DNA from: Streptomyces sp. SUK 48
GTDB taxonomy: Bacteria; Actinomycetota; Actinomycetes; Streptomycetales; Streptomycetaceae
NCBI RefSeq assembly: GCF_009650765.1
Contig: NZ_CP045740.1
Coordinates: 3,262,001 to 3,326,000 of the forward strand
DNA: 64,000 nt
Direction of reading: 5' to 3'
Shown here: positions 53,566 to 61,623 of the stretch, piece after piece
Layout of the letters: the number at the start of each line of letters is the position of its first letter
Numbering within the stretch: the first letter of the stretch is position 1
Program-made: the position numbers and the translations under genes
The notes under the pieces: generated by a model
Told to the model about the DNA's origin: nothing
Databases searched by the model: none
Seen by the model: only the letters and a program-made list of their open reading frames with translations

Positions 53566-54219
53566 GTGAGCATTCATCCCCCGCCCCCCGCCCGTGTCGT
53601 GCTGCTGTGCGGCCCCTCGGGTTCGGGCAAGTCCCTGGTCGCCGCCCGTTCCGGGCTGCCCGTCCTGCGCCTGGACGACTTCTACAAAGAGGCCGACGAC
53701 CCGACTCTGCCTCTGGTGGAGGGGAGTTCGGACATCGACTGGGACCACCCGGAATCCTGGGACGCGCAGGTCGCGCTCGACGCCATCAGCCGCCTGTGCG
53801 CCACGGGTTCGACGCCGGTGCCGGTGTACGACATCTCGCTCAGCGCCCGTACCGGCGAGGAGACGCTGCGGCTGGACCGTACACCCCTGTTCATCGCGGA
53901 GGGCATCTTCGCCGCGGAGATCGTCGAACGCTGCCGGGAACTCGGCGTCCTCGCCGACGCGCTCTGCCTGAACCGCGGCGCGGTCACCACCTTCCGGCGG
54001 CGCTTCGTGCGCGACCTGAAGGAGGGCCGCAAGTCGGTGCCGTTCCTGCTGCGCCGCGGCTGGCGGCTGATGCGCGCCGAGCGCACGATCGTCGCCCGCC
54101 AGGTGGCCCTGGGGGCCTACCCGTGCGACCGGGACGAGGCCCTGCGCCGGCTCACGGTCGCCGAGTGGGCCGGCAAGTACACCACCGCCGGGCGACGGCA
54201 CCGGGAAGCGGGACGGTAG
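53566..54219 (+). CDS. udk: Uridine kinase-like P-loop kinase
   Basis: 217 residues. Walker A is CGPSGSGKSLVA, LRLDDFYKEADDP is the nucleoside-binding loop of uridine kinases, and LFIAEGIFAAEIV is the Walker B-like strand. SVPFLLRRGWRLMRAERT contributes the Arg region. It would phosphorylate uridine/cytidine with ATP or GTP, although related actinobacterial proteins are only distantly like Udk. The start is GTG 53566, eight bases after CAAACT, so it is probably leaderless. Confidence 0.8.
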   Translation: MSIHPPPPARVVLLCGPSGSGKSLVAARSGLPVLRLDDFYKEADDPTLPLVEGSSDIDWDHPESWDAQVALDAISRLCATGSTPVPVYDISLSARTGEETLRLDRTPLFIAEGIFAAEIVERCRELGVLADALCLNRGAVTTFRRRFVRDLKEGRKSVPFLLRRGWRLMRAERTIVARQVALGAYPCDRDEALRRLTVAEWAGKYTTAGRRHREAGR

Positions 54220-54537
54220 AGCGCGGGGAACGGCGAAGGGGAACGGCAAAGAGGGGCCGCCCGGACCCCCCGGTCCGATCAGCCCCTCTCCGGTTCCTCC
54301 CCCGTGATTCCCCGCTTTCCCCCGTATCCCCCTGATTCCCCCGTCGCTCCTCCCCCATGAGCCGACGGACCGACGGGCCACGGGCCACCACCCCCACAGC
54401 GGCTACCCCGTGCTCCCCGTCGCCCCGTACTCCCCCGTCGTTCCCCCGTCGTTCCCCCGTGCTTTCCGAGCCGCCCCCAGCGGCCCGGGTCCCCGTTCCC
54501 CGTGTTCCCCCTACGTCCCCCGTGCTTCCCCCGTACC
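54220..54537. repeat. CCCCCGTG microsatellite-like tract
   Basis: 318 bp without a gene. TTCCCCCGTCG and TCCCCCGTGC units recur many times (clusters at 54424-54468 and 54494-54540). On the sigQ-sense strand these are closely spaced runs of four to five G, able to form G-quadruplexes. The same motif also appears inside the 5' part of sigQ (55068-55122, 55191-55214). Confidence 0.75.
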
Positions 54538-55326
54538 TCAGGCGACCAGTTCGCCGAAGGCGTTCTCCTCGTCACGGCCGAAGCTGAGGACCTCGTCCTC
54601 GCGCAGCCGGCGCAGCGAGCGCCAGATGCTGGACTTCACCGTGCCGACACTGATGTTGAGTATGTCCGCGATCTCCGGGTCCGTACGGCCCTCGTAGTAG
54701 CGCAGGACCAGCATGGTGCGCTGGAGCTCGGGCAGCCGCGCCAGCGCCTGCCACAGGACCGCGCGCAGCTCGGTGCCGCGCATCGCGTCCGTCTCGCCGG
54801 GCGTCTCGGGCAGTTCCTCGGTCGGGTACTCGTTGAGCTTGCGCCGCCGCCAGGCGCTGATGTGCAGGTTCGTCATCGTGCGCCGCAGGTAGCCGCCGAC
54901 GGCCGCCTTGTCGCTGATCCGCTCCCACGCCCGGTAGGTCGAGAACAGCGCGCTCTGGAGCAGGTCCTCGGCCTCGAAACGGTCGCCGGTCAGGTGGTAG
55001 GCGGTGGCGTACAGGGAGGCGCGGCGCTCCCGGACGTAGGCGGTGAACTCCGCCTCCGTCAGCGAGCGACGCTCCCCCGTGCCCTCCTTGTACGCGCTTC
55101 CCCCGTGCGTGTCCCCCGTGCGCGCGTCGATCACCGACATGTAGGGCTGCTGCCCGTACCCGCCGTGCTGACGCCCGGCACCGCGAGCACACCCCCGTGC
55201 TCCCCCGCGCTCGAACGCACTCGCGCGGGAGGTACCCCCATCGGCACCGGACTTCTCCGACCCCCGGTGCACGTCGTGCAGACGCGTGACCACTGCGCTG
55301 GTGCTGATGCTGTGCAGCGTGTTCAT
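54538..55326 (-). CDS. sigQ: ECF-type RNA polymerase sigma factor SigQ
   Basis: 262 residues. Region 2 is at about residues 88-160 (LYATAYHLTGDRFEAEDLLQSALFSTYRAW) and region 4 at 185-245 (LARLPELQRTMLVLRYYEGRTDPEIADIL, NISVGTVKSSIWRSLRRL). The first 87 residues are low-complexity, partly encoded by CCCCCGTG-type repeats. It is divergent from afsQ1-afsQ2, as in S. coelicolor, where AfsQ1 activates sigQ. The start MNTLHS at 55326 has a GGGGAG ribosome binding site. A longer start at 55515 is rejected because the sequence between is a 23-bp tandem palindrome array and it would sit on the AfsQ1 box. Confidence 0.9.
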   Translation of the reverse strand: MNTLHSISTSAVVTRLHDVHRGSEKSGADGGTSRASAFERGGARGCARGAGRQHGGYGQQPYMSVIDARTGDTHGGSAYKEGTGERRSLTEAEFTAYVRERRASLYATAYHLTGDRFEAEDLLQSALFSTYRAWERISDKAAVGGYLRRTMTNLHISAWRRRKLNEYPTEELPETPGETDAMRGTELRAVLWQALARLPELQRTMLVLRYYEGRTDPEIADILNISVGTVKSSIWRSLRRLREDEVLSFGRDEENAFGELVA

Positions 55327-55361
55327 CTCGCGCTCCCCGTCGTGGACTTCCGGTGCTTCTG

Positions 55362-55455
55362 TCCTGCTCCGGGTCTTCACCCGGCCGTACTCCGGGTCTT
55401 CACCCGGTCCTGCTCCGGGCCTTCGCCCGGTCGTGCTCCGGGCCGTTCCGGCCAG
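55362..55455. repeat. 23-bp tandem palindrome array in the sigQ leader
   Basis: Units spaced exactly 23 bp (cores at 55368, 55391, 55414, 55437). The core TCCGGGTCTTCACCCGG is an inverted repeat (CCGGGT/ACCCGG) with a four-base loop. It lies between the AfsQ1 box and the sigQ start, so the transcript leader would carry a row of hairpins. Confidence 0.82.
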
Positions 55456-55532
55456 TTCGGCCGGATCCGGCTGCTCGCCGTGCCCGTGACGAAAAGCCTG
55501 CCGGGGTGACTTCATCGGTGTGTCCCCCGACT

Positions 55533-55548
55533 GTCACAGACCTGTCAC
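55533..55548. promoter_or_regulatory. AfsQ1 binding site
   Basis: GTCAC-AGACCT-GTCAC, a perfect match to the published AfsQ1 consensus GTNAC-N6-GTNAC as I recall it. It lies between divergent sigQ and afsQ1, placed to control both. Confidence 0.85.
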
Positions 55549-55711
55549 AGGGCCCCCGGCCCTCGGCGCCGTCACAGGAAGTGCCCAGCCGGTCGCGCTA
55601 GCGCGGACAGGGGGCAGGGGGGTGACGGTGGTGCGGGGCAGGTCGTGGGGATACTGCGGGGCTGTGGCCGACAGGTCGTACGACAGCCCGTCCATGGGCC
55701 AGAATGAGCGG

Positions 55712-56389
55712 GTGCCTTCCCTGTTGCTGATCGAGGACGACGACGCCATCCGGACGGCCCTGGAGCTCTCACTGACGCGCCAGGGACACCGTGTGGCCAC
55801 CGCTGCCAGCGGCGAGGACGGTCTGAAGCTGCTGCGCGAGCAGCGGCCGGACCTGATCGTGCTGGACGTGATGCTGCCCGGTATCGACGGGTTCGAGGTG
55901 TGCCGGCGCATCCGGCGCACGGACCAGTTGCCGATCATCCTGCTGACCGCGCGCAGCGACGACATCGACGTGGTCGTCGGGCTGGAGTCCGGCGCCGACG
56001 ACTATGTGGTCAAACCGGTCCAGGGCCGGGTGCTGGACGCCCGGATCCGGGCCGTGCTGCGGCGCGGCGAGCGCGAGTCCAGCGACTCGGCGAGCTTCGG
56101 CAGCCTGGTCATCGACCGCTCGGCGATGACCGTGACGAAGAACGGCGAAGACCTCCAGCTCACCCCGACCGAGCTGCGGCTGCTGCTGGAGCTGAGCCGG
56201 CGGCCCGGCCAGGCGCTGTCCCGCCAGCAGCTGCTGCGGCTGGTGTGGGAGCACGACTACCTGGGTGACTCCCGCCTGGTGGACGCGTGTGTGCAGCGGC
56301 TGCGCGCCAAGGTGGAGGACGTGCCCTCGTCCCCGACCCTGATCCGTACGGTCCGTGGTGTCGGCTACCGCCTGGATACTCCTTCGTGA
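55712..56389 (+). CDS. afsQ1: Response regulator AfsQ1
   Basis: 225 residues, the known AfsQ1 length. The receiver domain has the phosphorylation site Asp52 (LIVLDVMLPGIDG), acidic pocket IEDDDAIR, Thr in ILLTARSD and Lys in DDYVVKPV. The OmpR-type winged helix follows (LTPTELRLLLELSRRPG, then VDACVQRLRAKV). With AfsQ2 it responds to nitrogen/glutamate conditions and controls antibiotic and nitrogen genes in S. coelicolor. The start is GTG 55712. Longer frames upstream run through the AfsQ1 box region and are rejected. afsQ2 begins at the overlapping GTGA. Confidence 0.94.
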   Translation: MPSLLLIEDDDAIRTALELSLTRQGHRVATAASGEDGLKLLREQRPDLIVLDVMLPGIDGFEVCRRIRRTDQLPIILLTARSDDIDVVVGLESGADDYVVKPVQGRVLDARIRAVLRRGERESSDSASFGSLVIDRSAMTVTKNGEDLQLTPTELRLLLELSRRPGQALSRQQLLRLVWEHDYLGDSRLVDACVQRLRAKVEDVPSSPTLIRTVRGVGYRLDTPS

Positions 56390-57987
56390 GCGATACGCGA
56401 GGGGGGCCGCGCGGCTGGTCCGCGGGGCGCAAGGGGGGTCTGTCCCGGCTCAGGTTCACCAGTCTGCGGCTGCGGCTGGTCGTCGTCTTCGGCCTGGTCG
56501 CGCTCACCGCCGCGGTGTCGGCGTCGGGCATCGCCTACTGGCTGAACCGCGAGGCGGTGCTCACCCGCGCCCAGGACGCGGTGCTGCGCGACTTCCGCCA
56601 GGAGATGCAGAACCGCGCGGGCGCGCTGCCCGTCCATCCGACCCAGGACGAACTCCAGCGCACCGCCGGGCAGATGGCGTCCAGCAGCCAGAGCTTCAGC
56701 GTGCTCCTGGTCGGCCAGGACGCGCACGGCAAGACGGTGTACGGCAACTCCGGTGGCATCAACGGGTTCTCCCTGGAGGACGTGCCCGCGTCGTTGCGTA
56801 CGGCGGTGGGCCGGCAGCAGGAGACCAGCGACACCGACAAGCAGTCGTACCACCTGTACTGGCAGCGCGTCGTGGAGCACGGCACGCCGTTCCTGGTCGC
56901 CGGTACGCGGGTGATCGGCGGCGGTCCGACCGGCTACATGGCGAAGTCCCTGGAGCCGGAGGCGAAGGATCTCGACTCGCTGGCCTGGTCGTTGGGCATC
57001 GCCACCGGCCTCGCGCTGATCGGCGCGGCGCTGCTCGCGCAGGCCGCCGCCACGACCGTGCTGAAGCCGGTGCACCGCCTCGGCGTCGCCGCCCGCCGCC
57101 TCGGCGAGGGCAGGCTGGACACCCGGCTGCGGGTGTCCGGGACGGACGAACTCGCCGATCTCTCCCGGACGTTCAACAACGCGGCGGAGGCGCTGGAGAA
57201 GCGGGTCGCGGACATGGCCGCGCGGGACGACGCCTCCCGGCGCTTCGTCGCCGACATGAGTCATGAGCTGCGGACGCCGCTCACCGCCATCACCGCCGTG
57301 ACGGAGGTGCTGGAGGAGGAGCTGGACGCGGACGCGGGCAGCATGGACCCGATGATCGAGCCCGCCGTCCGCCTGGTCGTCAGCGAGACGCGCCGCCTGA
57401 ACACCCTGGTCGAGAACCTCATGGAGGTCACCCGCTTCGACGCGGGCACCGCCCGGCTGGTCCTGGACGACGTGGACGTCGCCGACCAGATCACCGCCTG
57501 CATCGACGCCCGGGCCTGGCTGGACGCGGTGGAGCTGGACGCCGCGCGCGGCATCCACGCCCGCCTCGACCCGCGCCGGCTCGACGTGATCCTGGCCAAC
57601 CTGATCGGCAACGCCCTCAAGCACGGCGGCTCGCCGGTCCGGGTCGCGGTGCGCGAGGCGTCCGACTCGGTGGTCATCCAGGTCCGCGACCACGGCCCCG
57701 GCATCCCCGAGGACGTCCTGCCGCACGTCTTCGACCGCTTCTACAAGGCCAGCGCCTCGCGCCCCCGTTCGGAGGGCAGTGGCCTCGGCCTGTCCATCGC
57801 CATGGAGAACGCGCACATCCACGGCGGCGAGATCACGGCCGCCAACTCCCCCGAGGGCGGAGCGGTGTTCACCCTCCGATTGCCCCGGGACGCGTCGGAG
57901 CTGACGGAGGAACCGGACGAAGACGGCGGGAAGGATGCGAAGAAGGACGGCGACGGCAGCACGACGCGGGGGAAGGAGGGGCGATGA
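56386..57987 (+). CDS. afsQ2: Sensor histidine kinase AfsQ2
   Basis: 533 residues. Membrane helices at about residues 29-50 and 199-221 flank an extracellular sensor of about 150 residues. HAMP is at 222-280. The phospho-acceptor is His293 in MSHELRTPLTAI, and the ATPase domain has N (NLIGNALKHG), G1 (RDHGPGIPEDVL), F (VFDRFYKA) and G2 (GSGLGLSI) boxes. The C-terminal 30 residues are charged and disordered. Start GTG overlaps the afsQ1 stop (GTGA). It is also coupled (ATGA) to the downstream lipoprotein, so the three form one operon. Confidence 0.95.
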   Translation: MSDTRGGPRGWSAGRKGGLSRLRFTSLRLRLVVVFGLVALTAAVSASGIAYWLNREAVLTRAQDAVLRDFRQEMQNRAGALPVHPTQDELQRTAGQMASSSQSFSVLLVGQDAHGKTVYGNSGGINGFSLEDVPASLRTAVGRQQETSDTDKQSYHLYWQRVVEHGTPFLVAGTRVIGGGPTGYMAKSLEPEAKDLDSLAWSLGIATGLALIGAALLAQAAATTVLKPVHRLGVAARRLGEGRLDTRLRVSGTDELADLSRTFNNAAEALEKRVADMAARDDASRRFVADMSHELRTPLTAITAVTEVLEEELDADAGSMDPMIEPAVRLVVSETRRLNTLVENLMEVTRFDAGTARLVLDDVDVADQITACIDARAWLDAVELDAARGIHARLDPRRLDVILANLIGNALKHGGSPVRVAVREASDSVVIQVRDHGPGIPEDVLPHVFDRFYKASASRPRSEGSGLGLSIAMENAHIHGGEITAANSPEGGAVFTLRLPRDASELTEEPDEDGGKDAKKDGDGSTTRGKEGR

Positions 57988-58607
57988 CGACGGTACGACG
58001 ACCACGACACGGGCGCCGCTGGCTCGCCCTGCCCCTCCTGGGCGCCCTGCTCACCGGCTGCGGCATCCGCGCCACCCAGGTGCCGACCGACTTCGGCCCG
58101 GCGCCCTCACGGGTCCCGTGCTCCCTGACGGGCTCGGGCCAGGCGACGCAGCAGGGCGTTCCCGTCCAGGTCTTCCTGCTGTGCGGGGCGTCCCTGGTGA
58201 CCATGGACCGCACGGTACGGGTCCCGGAGGGCACCCCTGACGCCCGCCGCCGGGTGATGGTGGCCCAGGGCCTGCTGGACCAGCTGGCCACGGCCCCCTC
58301 CTCGGCGGAGCGTTCCGCGGGCTACGCCACCTACGTGCCGGGCGGCCTGACCGTCTCCGGGCCCGCCCCGCACGACCCCGAGGACACCCTCCGCCTGAGC
58401 ACCCCGCCCTCCCGCCTCCCCGCGTCCGCCCTGGCCCAACTGGTCTGCACCCTCTCGGACTCGGCCGCGACGGAGGGCGACGGCTCCGTCATCCTGGGCG
58501 GCCCCGCCCCCGCCCCGCTACGCCGCTACGCCTGCACGGACGACGTCCGCAACCACCCGGCCACAACAGCCCCACCGACGAGCGCGGTCCCGGAGGGAAG
58601 GGGCTAG
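57984..58607 (+). CDS. Lipoprotein of the afsQ operon
   Basis: 207 residues. The lipobox is ALLTGC (Cys about residue 26). The exported domain of about 150 residues has several Cys (VPCSLTG, FLLCGAS, LVCTLSD, RYACTDD) that may form two disulfides. It looks like the GerMN-type lipoproteins that accompany actinobacterial two-component systems (cf. LpqB), assigned loosely. It overlaps afsQ2 by four bases with a GGAAGGAGGGG ribosome binding site. It may tune AfsQ2 sensing. That is inference. Confidence 0.83.
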   Translation: MTTVRRPRHGRRWLALPLLGALLTGCGIRATQVPTDFGPAPSRVPCSLTGSGQATQQGVPVQVFLLCGASLVTMDRTVRVPEGTPDARRRVMVAQGLLDQLATAPSSAERSAGYATYVPGGLTVSGPAPHDPEDTLRLSTPPSRLPASALAQLVCTLSDSAATEGDGSVILGGPAPAPLRRYACTDDVRNHPATTAPPTSAVPEGRG

Positions 58608-58906
58608 GCCGACCCGACCGGGCTCGCCCCTGTCGTGCTCACCGAAGGCGTTCGGCGGCGGCGCCTGCGTCGAGGTCACCGGCCGCGTCCCCGGTGCCGT
58701 ACCCGTCCGGGGGGGGCAAAGTGACGGCCCGGTGCCGGGGGGAATCGGCGTGGGGGGAGTTCATCGGCGCCGTGGCCCGGCTCAAGGCGGCGGGGCGCTT
58801 CATGCGGCGCGCGGCGCGGCCCTTTCTTCGACTCGACCGGACGTTCGAGGACCGGCTCACATCCGGATGCGGAACCGATCGTACGAACCCGCGCGTCTTG
58901 GGGGGC
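58608..58906. other. Gap before vanZ-like gene
   Basis: 299 bp. The vanZ-like frame is open through it, but the last 60 bases before 58907 have poor codon bias, and no domain extends into it. It is probably promoter and spacer. Confidence 0.5.
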
Positions 58907-59470
58907 GTGCAGGGTCAAGAGGACTTCGGCGGCGTCGCCGCCATCCGCGTCCGGACGGCAGGGGGCATCCTCCTCCTCGCCGACATCGTCTTCGTCGCCT
59001 GGCTGATGCTGCGGCCACTGGACGTGCCCTGGGTGACACCGCCCAACCTGCACCCCCTGGCCGGTATCCGCGCCGACCTGGCGCTCGGGTGGCCGGGCGC
59101 GGTGAAGCCGCTCGGTGAGGGGCTCGCGCTGCTCGCGCCGCTCGGGGTGCTGCTGCCGATGGCGCACGGACGGCTCACCGTCTCCCCGCTCGCCTCGCTG
59201 CTGCGCACCGCCGCCGCGGTCTGCCTGATCTCGCTCGGCATCGCCCTGCTGCAGACCGGGGTGCCGGGCCGGGTGGTGGACGTCGACTCGCTGCTGCTGA
59301 ACACGGCCGGGGCGATCCTGGCCCATCTGCTCGTCGTACCGGCGGCCCGTGCGCGTCTGCGCAGGTGGGAGCGGGTGCACGAGGGTCTGGAGGCGGAGCC
59401 GGTCAGCTTTCAGGAGGGGCTTTCTCAGGGGCGGACCCCGACGATTCCCAGGGTCGGAATCGCTCCTTAG
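58907..59470 (+). CDS. VanZ-like membrane protein
   Basis: 187 residues with four membrane helices (about residues 12-32, 64-85, 95-117, 127-147) and the family pattern WLMLRPLDVPW, then NLHPLAGI and VDSLLLNTAGAILAHLL. VanZ-family proteins are linked to teicoplanin resistance and to envelope lipid changes. The role here is unknown. GTG 58907 (VQGQEDFGG) is chosen from the family start. The frame is open upstream to 58694 or earlier and a longer N terminus is possible. Confidence 0.78.
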   Translation: MQGQEDFGGVAAIRVRTAGGILLLADIVFVAWLMLRPLDVPWVTPPNLHPLAGIRADLALGWPGAVKPLGEGLALLAPLGVLLPMAHGRLTVSPLASLLRTAAAVCLISLGIALLQTGVPGRVVDVDSLLLNTAGAILAHLLVVPAARARLRRWERVHEGLEAEPVSFQEGLSQGRTPTIPRVGIAP

Positions 59471-59558
59471 AGTGACGCTTCATCCCCTTCGTGTCCGTAT
59501 CGTCGTAGACAGCTGATCGAGCAGACCGACGATCAGGCCGACGACCACGGAGGAAACC

Positions 59559-59762
59559 ATGACCGCCCTTGCCCGACCCACCCACGGCCGCATGATCGGC
59601 GGAGTGTGCGCGGGCCTGGCCCGCCGCTTCGGTACCTCCGCCACCACGATGCGCGTGATCTTCGTGCTGTCCTGTCTGCTGCCGGGTCCTCAGTTCCTGC
59701 TCTACATAGCCCTGTGGATCCTGCTGCCGTCCGAGGACAAGGCCCGCGTCGGCAACTGGTGA
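59559..59762 (+). CDS. PspC-domain protein
   Basis: 67 residues, essentially one PspC domain: GRMIGGVCAGLARRFGTSATTMRVIFVLSCLLPGP split over one amphipathic helix and one membrane helix, ending LYIALWILLPSED. PspC domains sit in the membrane and regulate envelope-stress responses. Here the protein is a minimal version. A GGAGGAAACC ribosome binding site precedes the ATG. Confidence 0.9.
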   Translation: MTALARPTHGRMIGGVCAGLARRFGTSATTMRVIFVLSCLLPGPQFLLYIALWILLPSEDKARVGNW

Positions 59763-59827
59763 CGCACCGCGCCGCCGGGGCGCTCCGGTCGGAGCCGGAA
59801 CACCGCGGCGGCGTCGGGGTGGTGGCG

Positions 59828-60136
59828 TCAGCCGAGCGGGATCCCGTTGACGCCCATGCCGTGGGTGGGCAGGCCCGTGCTGCCGAGCGGCAGTCCGCCG
59901 AGCAGCCCGGTCGGCCCCTGCGCGAGCACACGCTGCACGGCCGGCTTCGCGGCGGCCACGCCGGAGGCCACGGCGCCCTGCCCCTGGGTGAGCCCCTCGA
60001 CGGTCCCCGGCAGCGCCTTGGCGACCTGCGTGGCGTCGGGAGCGGCGGGGGCCGCGTTGGCGGCGCCCGCGCCGACGGCGGCGAAGGCGGCACCGAGGGC
60101 GGCGACACCGAGGGTCTTGACGGCAGACTGCTTCAT
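59828..60136 (-). CDS. Small secreted protein
   Basis: 102 residues. Signal peptide MKQSAVKTLGVAALGAAFAA with cleavage near ANAAPA. The mature region of about 70 residues is Gly/Ala/Pro-rich (GTVEGLTQGQGAVASGVAAA, then GLLGGLPLGSTGLPTHG), with no cysteines. It resembles the secreted protein encoded at 53.0-53.4 kb in composition and size, so the two may be paralogues. An AAGGA ribosome binding site lies 11 bases upstream. Confidence 0.8.
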   Translation of the reverse strand: MKQSAVKTLGVAALGAAFAAVGAGAANAAPAAPDATQVAKALPGTVEGLTQGQGAVASGVAAAKPAVQRVLAQGPTGLLGGLPLGSTGLPTHGMGVNGIPLG

Positions 60137-60279
60137 GGTGAATGCGTCCTTGAATGCGGAGACGGAAAACTTCAGGAGCGGTCCATGACCGTAAACGCGC
60201 CGCACCCCGACCCGCAATCACCAAAATGCGGACGCCTCGCGAAAGCGCGTCCGCATTCCGTACCGCGAGCGGCGTCAGC

Positions 60280-61467
60280 TCACCCCCCGGAACTCACAGA
60301 ACCGCTGGTGGGAGGCGTGTGGCGAAACAGCCATTCGGATTTCAGTTCGGCGTATCCGGGCTTGATGACGTCATTGATCATCGCAAGACGTTCATCGAAA
60401 GGAATGAACGCTGATTTCATCCCATTGACAGAGAACCATTGAAGGTCGTCGAGCGTATAACCGAACGCGTCGACAAGATGCTCGAACTCCTGGCTCATGC
60501 TGGTGTGCGACATAAGACGATTGTCGGTATTAACCGTGGCCCGGAACAGCAGCTTGCGCAGCAGTCCGATCGGATGCTCGGCGTAGGAGGACGCGGCCCC
60601 CGTCTGGAGATTGGAACTGGGGCACAGTTCCAGCGGGATCCGCTTGTCCCGGACGTAGGACGCGAGCCGCCCGAGCCGCACCGACCCGTCCGGCCCGACC
60701 TCGATGTCGTCGATGATCCGCACCCCGTGCCCGAGCCGGTCGGCGCCGCACCACTGCAACGCCTGCCAGATGGACGGCAGTCCGAAGGCTTCCCCGGCGT
60801 GGATGGTGAAGTGGTTGTTCTCGCGCTTGAGGTACTCGAAGGCGTCCAGGTGCCGGGTGGGCGGGTGCCCGGCCTCGGCGCCGGCGATGTCGAAGCCGAC
60901 GACGCCGGAGTCCCGGTAGCGGTTGGCGAGTTCGGCGATCTCCAGGGAGCGGGCCGCGTGCCGCATCGCGGTGAGCAGGGCGCCGACCCGGATCCGGTGC
61001 CCGTTCTCCCGGGCGAGCCGCTCACCCTGCCGGAACCCCTCGTCGACCGCCTCGACGACCTCCTCCAGGGTCAGCCCCCGCTCCAGGTGCTGCTCGGGCG
61101 CATAGCGCACCTCGGCGTAGACCACCCCGTCCTCGGCGAGGTCCTCGGCACACTCCCGGGCGACCCGGACGAGGGCCTCCCGGGTCTGCATCACGCCGAC
61201 GGTGTGCCGGAAGGTCTCCAGATAGCGTTCCAGCGACCCTGAGTCGGCGGCCTCGTGGAACCAGATCCCCAGTTTTTCGGGATCGGTCTCGGGAAGCTCC
61301 GGGTACCCGGCGTCCCGGGCGAGTTCGACGACGGTTTTGGGCCGCAGCCCGCCGTCCAGATGATCGTGCAGCAGAACCTTGGGCGCCCGGCGGATCTGGT
61401 CCGGCGTCGGTACATGCCCGGCGGCATTCGCCGGGACGGTCCCCTTCGGTGCAGTCTGGCTCGTCAT
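60280..61467 (-). CDS. add: Adenosine deaminase
   Basis: 395 residues. The zinc ligands begin with His34 and His36 in LLHDHLDGG and continue in [20 protein letters not shown] and [11 protein letters not shown] are family blocks, and the final Asp pair region reads [15 protein letters not shown]. It turns adenosine and deoxyadenosine into inosine and deoxyinosine for PunA. The ATG follows TACAGT by six bases (no ribosome binding site), so it is leaderless, and the nucleoside palindrome lies just upstream. Confidence 0.93.
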   Translation of the reverse strand: MTSQTAPKGTVPANAAGHVPTPDQIRRAPKVLLHDHLDGGLRPKTVVELARDAGYPELPETDPEKLGIWFHEAADSGSLERYLETFRHTVGVMQTREALVRVARECAEDLAEDGVVYAEVRYAPEQHLERGLTLEEVVEAVDEGFRQGERLARENGHRIRVGALLTAMRHAARSLEIAELANRYRDSGVVGFDIAGAEAGHPPTRHLDAFEYLKRENNHFTIHAGEAFGLPSIWQALQWCGADRLGHGVRIIDDIEVGPDGSVRLGRLASYVRDKRIPLELCPSSNLQTGAASSYAEHPIGLLRKLLFRATVNTDNRLMSHTSMSQEFEHLVDAFGYTLDDLQWFSVNGMKSAFIPFDERLAMINDVIKPGYAELKSEWLFRHTPPTSGSVSSGG

Positions 61468-61483
61468 TTCCGCACTGTACTGC

Positions 61484-61495
61484 CTACGCGCGTAG
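61484..61495. promoter_or_regulatory. Nucleoside-regulon operator in the add promoter
   Basis: Perfect palindrome CTACGCGCGTAG, four bases upstream of the -10 TACAGT (61479-61474, minus strand). Confidence 0.8.
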
Positions 61496-61623
61496 AAAGC
61501 TCCGGCCCGGTGAGCGGACGCGGCCGGACGTTTTCCGTCTGCTTTCCGTCTCCTTTACGTCGAGACCCAACGGTGACCGCGCGGACGGGTTTCGTACACC
61601 GCGGCTTCTGACACTGTTCTGTC

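Noticed and set aside
55327..55515. Longer sigQ starting at 55515
   Set aside because: The extension is a 23-bp tandem palindrome array and its start would lie 18 bases from the AfsQ1 box; 55326 has a good ribosome binding site.
58694..58906. Longer VanZ-like start
   Set aside because: Codon bias falls off before 58907 and no family similarity extends upstream; kept only as an alternative.
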